64,000 nucleotides of DNA from Hysterium pulicare CBS 123377. Its lineage: Eukaryota > Ascomycota > Dothideomycetes > Hysteriales > Hysteriaceae. Below are positions 48,322 through 60,179 of this stretch, piece after piece. The stretch spans positions 1 to 64,000 of the forward strand of contig AJFK01000510.1 in NCBI GenBank assembly GCA_000467715.1. Reading direction: 5' to 3'. Under the pieces are notes generated by a model. That model was not told where the DNA came from. It was given only the letters and a program-made list of their open reading frames with translations, and made no database searches. The translations under genes were made by a program, and so were the position numbers. Position 1 is the stretch's first letter. Each line of letters starts with the position of its first letter.

Positions 48322-50151
48322 TCACGAAAGAGGTACATTCCCAATGAGGTTCCAGTCCTGGCCATCATACTGCACTTCCTTCAAGGCTCCTCCAGCCTGG
48401 AAATAACATCTTGCCAGATCGGTATTCGCCGTCAAGGGTATATTAAACCACGATGGTGCCGTTATACAAGCGATCGAGGTACCGTTATCCGCTCCATCGA
48501 ACGCAGAAAAAGTCAATGGTCCTTTCCAACCCGACGCATCGTCCTGCCACCGTACTTGGATTATAGCGTTCTGGTCTTGGTAAAGCACGTAAGTGTTGAG
48601 GTCGTTTGAAGTGGTGGAGTTGGTTCGGGCGAATGTGAGGGATGCGAGGGCGGCGCCACCGGGAATCTTTTGGGTAAATGGAGTCGCTGGTTGCGAATTC
48701 GTTAGCCCAAGCGCAGAAGTGATTAGAAGGGTATTTCATTCGGGCGACTCACTAGTAGTATAAAAACTAGGCACCGGCGTATTCCTTTCGAAATTTGCCA
48801 AGGTCTCGTCGCCTTTTTGGTAGAAGAGGTACATCTAGTTTGTGTTATTCGAAAATTCTTGGTCCTTTCATTAGCTTCTGTTCAGTTTACCATCGAAATA
48901 TTCTGCGCTTCCGGAATCAGTGATATCCCTCCCCCTTCAAAGGCCGTAGCATTGACAGATCTGCTGGACCAGGTGCCAGGGACGCTTTGATCATAGACGA
49001 TTTCGTGAAGTTCTTTATGGGTATCTTGGTAGAAGATAAAGGGCCAATATGTAGCTAGATGAGAGAGGGTATCTGCCCGGATTTTGAGGGCAGTTAGACT
49101 CCCGCTGGCGCCCGTTGCAGTGGTCGAATCCCAATTCCATTCGTTTATATGATCTTGAAAGATATTAGCACCAGTTCCAGGGTTAAAGATCGTAGATGCA
49201 TGGAAGTAACTCGTCATACGTGTTGGAAAAGTGAACTTTCGATACTGCTTTTGACTCTCGGTCAAATGTCAAAATTTGCCATCCGGGGCAACGTTTAAAA
49301 AAAAAAAAAGAGAGTAAAATTGTCAATGTTGTAGAGTTTATCAAAGACCAAACCATTCCAACAAGCATGGGAACCGGAAAGGCGTACAGAGACGAAGACT
49401 CGGTGTGAAATAGAGGGACGTCCGCTTCAAAGGCAAGACTTACTAGTATCATCTAGATAGAACAGTTCAACTTGGAAACCCTATTGTGCAAGGATTAGCG
49501 CATGGTAATTGGGGTGGAGAACAATCCATCATACACTTTCGAAGAAGTTGGCGTAGTAGCTCTGGTTGAAATTCGTGATTGCAAGTGGACTACCCGTTTT
49601 AGCCTTCGCGAAGTTCGATGTCTTTGTCCATGAGGTAGATTTGGAGTCAAACTCCGACGATTGAAGTAAGTCATGCTCATCCTGATAGATCAAACGAATA
49701 GTGAAGTCGTTTCCAGTGTGCCAACCCGTGACAGCCAAAGGGGAGAGCGCAGCAATCCCGGTCGGCTTGGAGCTCGGGGAAGCTGATGGGGTTCCTGTGG
49801 GCGATGTATTTGAGGACTTTCGACCGTTGTTTGCTGCCGCTCCTAGAACGCCTCCAAGCACAGCACCGAGAATAACCAAAGCAACGAGGATTGCTGCGAC
49901 CCAGATCTGCCATCGCTGGAACCATGATTTTCGAGACGGACCCACGAATCCTTTATCCGCTCCATATCGATTCTCTTGCACGGCTCCGTAAGGAGAACTG
50001 GTTGGCGGATAGAAATCTTGACCTTCTACTACCTCTAAGCCAGCTTGCGAGACGATGCGGGGTGGAACTGCCTCTTTCTCATTCTAACGAAGTGTGAGCT
50101 CAACATGATGAACGAGATGGCAACTGTACATCGAATCTCCACTTACACTCA
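48322..50151 (-). CDS. Membrane-anchored fucose-lectin-like protein
   Basis: Exons I can place: 50151-50146 (6 nt, Met-Ser), 50083-49535, 49480-49444, one from about 49250 to 48891, 48834-48753 and 48686-48322. The junction between 49444 and about 49250 is unresolved because no acceptor there keeps phase. The protein has a cytosolic N-terminus MSNEKEAVPPRI, one transmembrane helix (IWVAAILVALVILGAVLGGV) and a Ser/Thr/Pro stalk. The rest is repeats of the form LIYQDEHDLLQS, LFYLDD, FIFYQDTHKELHEI, MYLFYQKGDETL and YVLYQDQNAIIQVRW. This resembles the six-bladed propeller of fungal fucose-specific lectins (AAL type). It is a type II membrane form, common in filamentous fungi, of unknown ligand. 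Confidence 0.75.
49301..49313. repeat. Poly-A run inside the lectin-like gene
   Basis: Thirteen A in a row in the part of the gene where the exon boundary is unresolved. A homopolymer error is possible here. Confidence 0.6.
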
Positions 50152-51567
50152 TGTTCTCAGGTTCTTCGCCTCATCGACGCGGTCTGAAAGTTGCAGCGCG
50201 CGGAAACCTAGAGAGAGGAAGCAAAGGAGTCACAACTCGCTCTATCTCCCCATGAGCTCGCAGCGCTATCTTAGCTTCGTAAAATGCAAGGCTTGGGCTG
50301 CGCATCCTCCTTGCCAAGGTTTGCATTGTTTTTTCCATTCATCTGGTCTCAGCTGGGTCGGGGACCCAATCAAAAATGGAGTTAGCCGAGCATTTTGCAC
50401 TCCCAGCCCCATGCCCAGTTCGTTCGAAGTTCGTTCGAAATCTCGGTCAATGACTTGATCAAGTTGGGCTGAATCCCATTATTAGAGCCTTGTGGCCAGG
50501 GCAGACTTTGGTGACAAGGCTGTATCAACTTTAAATAGGGGCCGCGCCTCATGATTCCCAGCCTTATATTTGAGGCCGTTGAGACCTCGAAGCGCCGAAC
50601 GATAAACTAGTCCTAGGGGACGACGACGGAGGGACGAGCTGGCGGATATTTCTCCGGAAAACAATGGAAGAGGATTGTAGAGTCCGGTCCGGAGTGCAAA
50701 AGAGCCCCCAAGAGCTGGGATATTCGGGTTGTCGACTCTGAGCTGGGAAGAGTGTGTATTGTTGGGACGTCGGATCAAAGTCTCTCTTAGGAATTAAGCG
50801 TGACACTACGTGGGTGGCCTTAAGAGGCTCGAGCATGTAAGCGTTGGATCCCACAATGGCGACCGTTGTGAGATGGATGAGATCCAGTGATTAAGACTCA
50901 TATATTTGATGTCTTGCCCGTAGCCCGACAGCCGTGAAAATGATCATGCAAATGGCCGTAAGAACGTTACACATGCTGAATTATCCACAGACTTTTGAGG
51001 TGGTGAGTACGCTTACTCAACACCTTGCCGAACATCACACATCTTGAACGCTCTTCGAGTGATAGAATGCATTGTATTCCCATTTCTATCACTGCTAACA
51101 TGCCTCAGTAGGCATGGCACTAGATGTCCATCCACATGAAAAGTAAAAGCCCGGATGCAGCCAGCCATATATCCTAGTGTAGCCGACTGGAACACTGAAA
51201 ACACTGGAGCAAAAGACAGTTCGCTCGCTCGCTGAAGTATCAAAGAGATCTCATATAACAGGGGTATCAGGATCATCATCGTCATCGTGCTGTAAATTTC
51301 CTCACAAGAATCAAAAAACCGTGCAACCGTGCCAACGTCAATCTTACAAAGATATACAGGCTACCAAATACCACAACATGCAATTCAGAATCATAGCATA
51401 AGCTGTGTAACACTTAAGGTGCAATATCACGTGCATCTGGGTCTAACGATAAGTTCGAGCTTCGCGAAGAGGGTCGCAGTATCTTTTCCCTCACAAAGCT
51501 TCTCGGCGGTGTTGTTGTCGTCAAATCTGATTATGGATGGGTGACAATTAGCTTAGTGTTCTAGTCC
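50152..51567. other. Intergenic region, lectin-like gene promoter and TF 3' side
   Basis: About 1.4 kb between two minus-strand genes. Several short frames occur, none with support. Confidence 0.4.
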
Positions 51568-54500
51568 TTATGCGTGACCTAGAGGACCGCCCTCCGTCAG
51601 TAGAACATCAAGCAAATCGTAGCCGCCGACATCTGGGCCAAAGGTGGTCTGGTTAATTTCGGCGCCTTGATTGTTGAGAAGAGGATCCAAAGGCAACGTA
51701 AGCCAATCTGGCAGGCAACCATTAGGATCACCATCATTCCCTAGGCCGGGGGTTGTGGCGCCGAACATAGCAGCACCAGTGAAATCGTAGCCATTTGGAC
51801 CAAATCCAGGTGGGGGCATGATGGAAAAGTTATTCGAGTTTGGATCGTACGTCTCAGACGAGATTCCCCATAAAGCTTGATTGGGGGTTGTGCGGCCGCT
51901 GGCGCTCACACCCATGGCAGGGTTATCAGGCATGTGATATCCGGAGAAATGGGAACCAGACTGTAGGTGAATTGGTTGCGGTGGAGGCATGGCAGGTGTC
52001 TCTTGGCCAGCGCGAGGTGGAGAACGGCTAGCTGCGCGAGAGAGGCCGTTAGAGCCATTGGCGGCCAGACGAATAAATCGCGCACGAATGCGGTTGGTGA
52101 GGGTTTCCACAAGCTCAGCGAATCGATTGCCAACATGAACATCATCCACGATCGAGTTACGGAGAGCATCGACGGCCTTGGCTAGTAGACCGAGGGATAT
52201 AGCAACATCGTCTTCTGTCGAACCAAGGGCAAAAGTCTTGAGGAGGATGATAGCAACGGAAACAATCCTGAAGAACGTACGAACGGGTGCATGGCGAAGG
52301 TACTTAGGGTAAAGTCCGTCCACTACAATCTTTAGGATAGTTCTGCTGGCATCAATTACCTCTTTGATGTAGTATCGGTCATTGCCGTAGCGCTTTAGTA
52401 GAGTACTCATGGGGATCGCTCCGCCATCCCTAGAAGTTGAACTAGAGGGCATGTTGGGCTGGAGATGACTCTGCATGGGAGTCTGTTGTGTGCATCGCTC
52501 TACGACAGCCTGGAGAGCTAAAGAATTGAGATACACCCGACAGTACTCGTATTCAATCGTAAGAACATGACGTAGTTGCTCGGGTACTATCATCGTTGTT
52601 AGTTTTACGCCGAGAACTTCTGATTTCGAGTATCATACCTTGCGTAGCTTGATCAAACTCGCGCTTCCACTCCATCAAGGGCGGCTGGAAGGCCTTTAAG
52701 CATTCTTCATAACCACCAGATTTGATCAAGTCCCGAGTATGACGGCGATTTGCGAACATTGTCAGATTACCATTCTCCATAATCTTGGCGATACGTGCCC
52801 AGAAATCGACTACCAGATCCTGGACAGCGTGTCGGTTCTTCGTTGCCGTTGACTCGTAGGGAAGGCGTTGTCCATCGGGGCGTAGCATCGACGGCTGTTG
52901 ACGCTGAATGTGGGTCATACGCTCCAGGAAAATCTGGTTTGGAGACTTGGTCGCAAGATTGCCGTCCCGCTCAACCCTTGGTAGCATGGATGCCAAACCA
53001 AGACGTCCGCTAGTCTGCGTCACATAGATCAAAAGGAGCTCTTTGAGATGATTCTTCCGACGAAAGTAGGCTTTAACAATAGCGTGAGAGAGATGTTGAT
53101 TGGCCTCCTCGAATTCCACTTCGCTTGTCTCATCGAATACTGTAACATCACGGTAAGCATCCAAGTGGCAAGATCCGCAGTGGAAAACATACCTCCAATC
53201 TCGAAAGCTAAGGCCGTTGCGTTCCCGAGCAACATCCAGCACCTGTACATGGGTCAGCCGGGTCAAGACATAGTACGATAGGGGACGAACATTCGGTCAC
53301 TTCGCCAACATGGTTCTAGCCAGCTATCGATACGTTGACCACCAACTCCTCGATAAAGGTCCGATGGGATATCAGCTCCATCAACGCCACCGGTTGCATC
53401 ACCAAAATTGTCTTCTGGAATCACAAGTTCATCATCGTCATCCCCTGGCGGAAAGTGTAGCGCACGGGGGTGCCACTCAGTCAAGAGCATAAGGCTCTCC
53501 ACTGTTCCAAGAGTGCGGAGACCCTTGCGAGAAAGTGGATTGACATCCGATCCGGGTTGCTGTCCAGCACCACAAAATCCGCCACCAAATTGTTCTTGAC
53601 CCCAGATCATACGATCAATCATGCCCTGGAGGTACTTCCATAGCTTTTCATGGATTGCGGCGGCACGAGAAGCTGCGCCGGGTCCAGCGAGAATTACGAA
53701 TCGGGAGGAGATAGTCAGCAAAGTGACGGTGAGCATTGGCTCTTCCTTGAGCAGTCGGCTATGGGTAGCATGGTCGCGATAGTCAGGGACGACGATCGGT
53801 GTTAGGGGCGAGAGGTAGAGGTAGAAGTAATCCATGTATGCAATAGCTTCTTTCGAAGTCAGCCATCCAGCCCGCACAAAGCGGAATCTTGACCAAGCTC
53901 TGACGGCATCTGCGAAGCTCGCTTCATTCGGAGGTTCCGGTATGCTAGATGATATCGCATGTGCGATGCTGGGATCAACGACAGAGCCAGCCATCCCATG
54001 AGACGATATGCGCCCATCAAAACCCAGGGAACCATTTCCTCTCGGGCTGGTAAAGCTTGCCTGAGAACCAGGTGTATTTCCGATCATGGAAGGACGCTGA
54101 TGGCTTCCAGAGCTGCCTGTCCGATGATGATCAATGTCTCCATTGCGACCAGCTGCTTCGAACAGAAGATTCAGCGCATCGTGGCCGCTATAAACCTCTT
54201 TGGTCTGCAAAATAGCCGCTGTTGCATTATTCACCGTTTGATCCTCCTCCTCAGTTCGCGGGCTCGCACCTGGGCGTCGGAGGGGTTCATATCGGCCGAT
54301 GGAACCACCTGGGGTCAGAGGCTGCTGTGGTTGATATCCGAGGGGATTGTTGGCGCGGTTGATAGAAATGGGCTCTGGGAGGTGGGCGGTAGGCGTGACT
54401 GATTCGTTAGTCGTCCTCATACGCTTCCTGCCATTTCGAATCTCATAATCGGATAGCTCTCCTTCATCCAGTCCGTCACCATCATCGGCGGACCTACGCT

Positions 54501-54690
54501 TTCGCCGAGTAGCTGAAAAGAAGCATTCCTTGCTCTCGCGACGACACCGAACGCAAGGCGGGTCGTGAGGATTGTCTACTGGGCCCAGGTCGCATCGTAC
54601 TTTCCTACGACGGCACGGAATGCATGCTTGGTAGGTTCTCGTGTGAGTCGTAGTTGGAGCACGAGTGGTCGAGGACTCAGAATCTGGCAT
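51568..54690 (-). CDS. Zn2Cys6 fungal transcription factor
   Basis: Exons 54690-53291, 53242-53193, 53139-52639 and 52586-51568 (introns 48, 53 and 52 bp) give 989 residues. The binuclear zinc cluster is at residues 23-56: CIPCRRRKVRC, then a 12-residue spacer, then CVRCRRESKEC, i.e. CX2CX6CX12CX2CX6C. Basic residues and a long linker follow. The fungal-specific regulatory region runs from about 290 (MDYFYLYLSPLTPIVVPDYR) through RMCWMLLGNATALAFEIG. The tail is Pro/Asn/Gly-rich and ends LLDVLLTEGGPLGHA, possibly an activation segment. The layout resembles the Aro80/ArcA group that controls aromatic amino acid use, but I would not name a target. Nuclear. Confidence 0.85.
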
Positions 54691-55549
54691 GGTAGGCCGG
54701 CGCAAACCGAGTCTTCGAGATCTCAAGCCTGTGCGCGCCCTAGCAGTGGATATAAGCGCCTTTTGGAGCGTGTCTTGGGTGTAAACGATCAATTCAAGTC
54801 GGTATCAAGGGAAAACACGAAGTTGATCGGAAGTTGGTGTTTCTGCGTACGCCGAAGCTTCGACTGCGAAGTTAAGATGATGTTCAGAGAGGTATCACGA
54901 GGAGGAGGCCCGTTCTCAGCCACCTCGCGGAAGCACCTGCTGCCTCTGGCTTGGCTTGGACCTTTCACCGCATTATCCCAAATTGAATTTATTGGACACC
55001 TCTGGCCACGAGCCTCCTCTGGCGCTATTGCGACAGCGGGTTGGGTCTATTATGAGCATGATATCATTAGCAGTAGAAGGAAACGTCACTTCTGGTAGCG
55101 CTGTCAAAACCATACTCGTATCTACCACATATGTAGTCGAGAGATCGTAATTATATGAAGTATATCATGATCTACAAATCCTGTTAGAACATGGATCTAG
55201 GGGCTGCCTGGTCTCAATGTAGAGCATCGAAAGACTGTATTGTTGCTTTAATGTTTACTTTCATTTTAGTTATTGATAGACCTCGATCATTGTAGAGTTT
55301 CAAGCTCCTCATGAGTTATGTCCATACCGTGTTCCCAACACTGGTAACCACCTCAATTGATATGGCACTTGGAATACTGTACTTCAGACATCTCTTCTGG
55401 AATTCTCTTGCACTGTGCGCATGGGAAAACAAGCTGGCGGGTCGAATGCTCCTGCAACAAAACTCCTGCGCCAACGCCAATGCTTAAATCTGAATGCAAT
55501 GCTCCGACTCCATTCGATGCTAAAGCCAGTGGAAAGGACGAGGAAGACC
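54691..55549. promoter_or_regulatory. Upstream region of the Zn2Cys6 gene
   Basis: About 860 bp from the TF start to the 3' end of the next minus-strand gene. No further gene seen. Confidence 0.35.
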
Positions 55550-57093
55550 TCATGCCTGTGTAATGATGCTCTCCTGTATCTGCGTAGTAGTAAGAATATC
55601 TGGCGTATGCGTCTCCACAGCTTCTTCAGTCAGTGCTACGCCTCCATCGACTTCAACCTCACTGCCTGCATCAGAGACTCCGGAATAGAACGAGTAGACG
55701 GATGAATCAGAAGAATGTGCTTCTTCGTCGGCATCAGCGAACCCTTCAGTCTCGTAAGGCTGAGCCCAACTAGAAACTTCTGTGGATGAAGTTCTCTCGG
55801 CCTCCATGTTCCTCCTCCTGTGACTTCTAACACGTTTCAGTAGGCCCAGATCAAAGTTGCTCGCCTTTTGGTCCAAGGTTCGATGTGTCCCGGTTCGTGG
55901 AAGAGGCAATGTGATGTGTGATCCTTCTGAGGATGATTCCCTGCTCAATCGGAATACGTTATTGAAAGCATACTTTAGGCTGTTTCGCCAACCAATTGTT
56001 GTGAAGTGGTCCTCCAAGTCGGATAATGATCTTGACCCAACTTTGTAGAAGCTGTTGGCACCGTGTCTCATCCGATTGAGGTCGTCAATCTCGGACTGAG
56101 TTGTTTTGAGGGTGCATTGACTAGCACTGGAGGGGAAAAGGACTGGGGAATCATAGGTGAGTAACTGTTTCTGGGGTGGTTGTCGTAGGCCAATATTCCG
56201 CAGTATGTTTGCATTGATGGTTGGTAGGGTTGTGGCATCCTTTAGGGTAAGGGCAGTAACTTCGTCCGCAAATACAGCTTCCAAGGACATGTAGATGCGA
56301 TCCTTGTAATAAGGGCGGCAGGTGTGACAAGCCTTGAATGTGCAGCGGGGCGGAACCTGAGAATCATCCTTGAGTCTATGAGTTTCACAAACAAAACTTC
56401 CGTTTGCACTCACTGCATTCTTAGACGGTAGGCTTGAGCTAGTGCCGTCATTGTTGGGTGGTTCGTTCTCGGTTGCAGCGCAAGAAACAGAATTTGCTTT
56501 ATCGACGTTGGCGATCACCTGTATAAGTCTCATCTTCTGTGCTATGAGGATGTCTAACTGCTCAGAGGTGTAGAAATTTTGCTCAGCCAGCTCAATGATC
56601 GATTGGCTGAGACCGAGGCTTTCCATGTCTTCTCGCAAGGCAGATGTTTCTCTCATCTCGGGTGCAGAAACATCGTCCTTGACAGCTCTGATGGAATTAT
56701 CAATCCATCTCTCATCCTGACGGCACATGTAAACCCATCCGATGGAAGGTATTCGCCAACAGATCTGACATTGATGGTTTCCATGTACACGATCCATGTC
56801 AACATGAGTGCAAGTAGGTTTGGCAACGATGCGTCGGGGGGAAGGTCGAACGCGTGGCTGAAACTTCAGTTAGTCAGTATAATCATAGAGGGAACAAGAA
56901 GGGGCTGAGCGAGATGTACCTGGCCCATGACTTTCGTTGGGTTGGATGTGCTTGGCACTGGAGCATTTTGTTCAGGCATGTTGACCGACCGAGAACCGTC
57001 GGTGGCGGTGGTGTTTCCGAGGTTGAAAGGGTTGAGCATATTGAGGTTGTTGATGTGGATGTCAAAATAGGGTAGCGACGTAAGAGCGGACAT
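55550..57093 (-). CDS. Conserved fungal protein with cysteine-pair motifs, unknown function
   Basis: Exons 57093-56920 and 56857-55550 (62 bp intron, phase 0) give 493 residues. After a short N-terminus comes RRIVAKPTCTHVDMDRVHGN and CQICWRIPSIGWVYMCRQD, which contain CxxC and Cx(n)C pairs. A second cluster is CETHRLKDD and CTFKACHTCRPYYKDR. Together they look like a metal-binding, perhaps zinc-finger, module, and this order of motifs appears to define an uncharacterised fungal family. The C-terminal half is disordered and acidic, with a small basic patch (KRVRSHRRRN). There is no membrane segment. The gene lies divergent from the Mpv17-type gene across 1.2 kb. Confidence 0.7.
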
Positions 57094-58295
57094 TGCAACG
57101 TCAAAGAAAGAAATGCAAAGAAATGCAGAGGATGAGGACGCCTCAATGACTCGTCGTCAAGGGGCTAATCCGACATCAATTGCCTAGGACTTAAAAATGG
57201 GTGTGTAGAAGGGAAACGTTGGATGTTCGTGCAAGATTTGTTTGCAATACGCACCCGAGTATGCCTTCCGAAGGGTGGCAGGAACGTGAAAGATTGAGGA
57301 TCAAGAAAGTTCGGCAAACGGCACGTAGTGAAATTATCTACATGAGTGAAGTTTTCCATGATTTACGGATCACAAATGGTTCATTCTCCCTCTTCCGATC
57401 CATTTTCGGATCACTTGGATCCAATGAGATGCACGACGCGCGAGAAGAATGCAACAGGCTGGTGCCTCTGGTGACGGCTTGCTTTCTCTTTTGCCTTGGG
57501 GGGTTTTCCAATCAATGGAGTAGAATGAATTTCATTGCGATATTTCTGATTGTCTCCAAGTCCGTGGGAACCTTTTGCAGAGACACTATGCATGGGGAAT
57601 GGGAGGTAGATCTGGTTTTCTCTATGAGCTCAAGGCATCGTGGGCTTGGATGCTAAGTTGGGGTCGAGTCTGAAGCCTATTATAGGTTATGTGTTACCTA
57701 CCTGTACTTCATACAACAGAACCCATTCCTTCGTGCCACGTTCGCTGTGGGTACGCTTACCTCATGGGAGTCAAGTAAGGGAGCTTTCGAACGACGAAGC
57801 TTAAATCAAGGTTACCCACATATTCTTTTGGATGCATATAGCCATCTGCAGCGGATCCCGGCGCAGTGCGAGTCGCCATCATTTGCATACCTAGGTGTGC
57901 TAGACACCTTCCGAGTCCAACAAACAATCCATCTCCCATCAGCCTGGAGGTTTGTCCACCACATTCAACTAATTGGGCGCGCATCCCAATCATACACGAA
58001 AGGAACCCTACAGAAAATCGCACCTGTCGTCGAGGGAAGAGGGTGTCTGTCGTCAGGTTCCTCGACTCCACGAGGTTCGAAAGGCAACCTTGTATCTGCC
58101 GCGTCCCGCTAAACTTCCTTCGGCGATATCCGTCCGGGTGTTTGTTGTCGGCCCTTGGACCAGCTTCTCCCTCCCAGCCATCAGCTACAAACCCTCCTCT
58201 CCAACCTCGGGCCATCACCCTCACACAACAAACGCATTCCACGCGCTGTTCCGACACTGCGACCGTGGTTCTGCGATTGAAGTTCCTCCTCCACC
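57094..58295. promoter_or_regulatory. Divergent intergenic region, 1.2 kb
   Basis: It lies between opposed starts of the cysteine-motif gene and the Mpv17-type gene. Long overlapping frames at 57747-58389 on both strands fall in CT-rich promoter or 5' UTR sequence and are not supported. Confidence 0.35.
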
Positions 58296-59175
58296 ATGTC
58301 TCAAGTCAAATTCGAGAAGGAGACCATCAAGACCACGGGGGTCGCCGGCGGCAAACATGATCTGGCTCACGAAGTTGGAGAAGCCTTGACAAAAGGTGGT
58401 GGAGCAAATGGCTACCTCGCTGTCAGTTTTGCGCAATTGAAGAACCGTTGGATAGCTACACTGACTCTATAACCTTGACCAGGCTTATCTCAAACAACTT
58501 CAAGATAACCCACTGCGCACGAAGATGCTCACATCCGGAACGCTCGCTGGCCTACAGGAATTTCTGGCGTCATGGATTGCGCATGATCGGAGCAAGCATG
58601 GCCATTACTTCACTTCACGGGTCCCGAAAATGGCAATATACGGTGCCTTTATAAGCGCGCCTCTGGGACACGTTCTGATCAGCATTCTGCAGAAGGTTTT
58701 CCGAGGCAGAACGAGCTTGAAGGCCAAGATTCTTCAGATCCTCGTCAGCAATCTAATTGTAAGTCTGAGAATGCCCTAGGACACGTGAAACATGCGACTA
58801 ATCGTTTGCACTTAGGTCTCCCCCATCCAGAACGCCATTTATTTGGTCTCAATGGCGATTATTGCTGGCGCACGTACGTTCCACCAAGTGCGAGCGACCG
58901 TCAAGGCTGGCTTCATGCCCGTCATGAAAGTCAGCTGGATTACATCGCCAATCACTCTGGCTTTTGCGCAGAAGTTCCTTCCTGAGCACACCTGGGTGCC
59001 CTTCTTCAACATCGTTGGATTCATTATTGGTACATACATCAACTCACATACAAAGAAGAAGAGACTTGCGGCATTGAGACGGAAGCACTATGGTGATGGC
59101 AGGGGTGACGGCAGGGGTGACACCAGAAGTCAGAGTGGAAGGCCAGGTGATGAATACGACAGGCGTGGCTACTAG
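58296..59175 (+). CDS. Mpv17/PMP22 family membrane protein
   Basis: Exons 58296-58421, 58483-58758 and 58816-59175, all phase 0, give 253 residues. The start MSQVKFEKETIKTTGVAGG is cytosolic. Family signs: YLKQLQDNPLRTKMLTSGTLAGLQ, GAFISAPLGHVLISIL, ATVKAGFMPVMKVSWITSPIT and FLPEHTWVPFFNIVGFIIGTYIN, with four hydrophobic segments. The W-PFFN block is the family hallmark. It resembles the peroxisomal PMP22-type branch more than mitochondrial Sym1, but that is an inference. The C-terminal 35 residues are hydrophilic with tandem GDGR repeats (minisatellite at 59091-59120). The first donor is GTCAGT, weaker than usual. Confidence 0.88.
59091..59120 (+). repeat. Coding minisatellite, GGTGAYGGCAG type units
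   Basis: Near-perfect tandem units encode GDGRGDGRGD at the C-terminus of the Mpv17-type protein. Slippage could change its length between strains. Confidence 0.6.
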
Positions 59176-60179
59176 GCGTGTCTACCAGGCGTGTCATTTC
59201 GGTGGGTTGGCTCATGATGATATCCACCTATGCTAGTTTCAGCTGTGGCAGGTCAAGGACATCAGCAATTTTATACCCAGGTCAACCTGTATTGATGCTC
59301 AAAGTTGACGATAGATTTCCAGGCACGTCTCGGCTGTCTGACGACAAACTTGACGAACGGGTATGAGCAGGTAACTCTCAGCCTGTCGCTTCTACCGTCA
59401 GTCACACTTCACCCTTCGCATTCGAGAGCATTGCGGATGACATTTGTAAATTTTATGATTTTCTGTTTAGGCTAATTTTGGAGGCTGGCTCGAGGTGTTC
59501 GTTATGGTTATGCAAAAATCAAAGCTATTGTTCCCATTGCACTCCGACTCACTTGCCCTAACTCGTAGCAGAAGAATCTCTCCAGGTCACTTCAGTAGGT
59601 ACAAGTCCGCTGAAAGCAAATGCGAACTATTTAGGTATCTTACGTGCGGAAGAATTCGAGGAGCATAGCAAAGACCCTTTCCTTCAGCCATGTCAGTGTG
59701 CTATCCTAGCGTGCTTTTCCAGGTTGCATCACGATGGTATTGCAGACGGTTATTTTTCCTAATTCGACGTCATTGTCAACCGATTATACAGAAGTCATCG
59801 TGGATAAAATGCAAACAGCGTATTGTAGTCGTCACGTTTTTCCCTTTACAGCGCCCTCTAGACGGGAGATTGCCGACACATGTCGCTTGTCCCCAGGATT
59901 GTACCCTTGGGCTCAATCGCTGGTACAGCCTACACTAAGGACCGACAAACAAAAACGCTGATTGACGTGTTCGATTTCCCACACTCCAGCACGGCAAAGT
60001 GACTCTGGGGTAAGAGATGGCACATGAACAAACCCTGTTTCTGGGAACGCATGGCCAAATGGGAATTGTATTCCAGAATTGCTAACAAGTATATAATTTG
60101 CAAGCCAGCTTCTTAACGGAATACATTTACGGCTTCATCTGCCCCCGGGCGATACAAAAACAGACGTACATTCCTTTCA
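59176..60179. other. Intergenic region before the SprT-like gene
   Basis: About 1 kb between two plus-strand genes. Short frames at 59690-59961 have no support. Confidence 0.4.

Noticed and set aside
57757-58389. Overlapping frames of 120-166 codons on both strands before the Mpv17-type gene
   Set aside because: CT-rich promoter or 5' UTR sequence open on both strands; no motif and no splice context.
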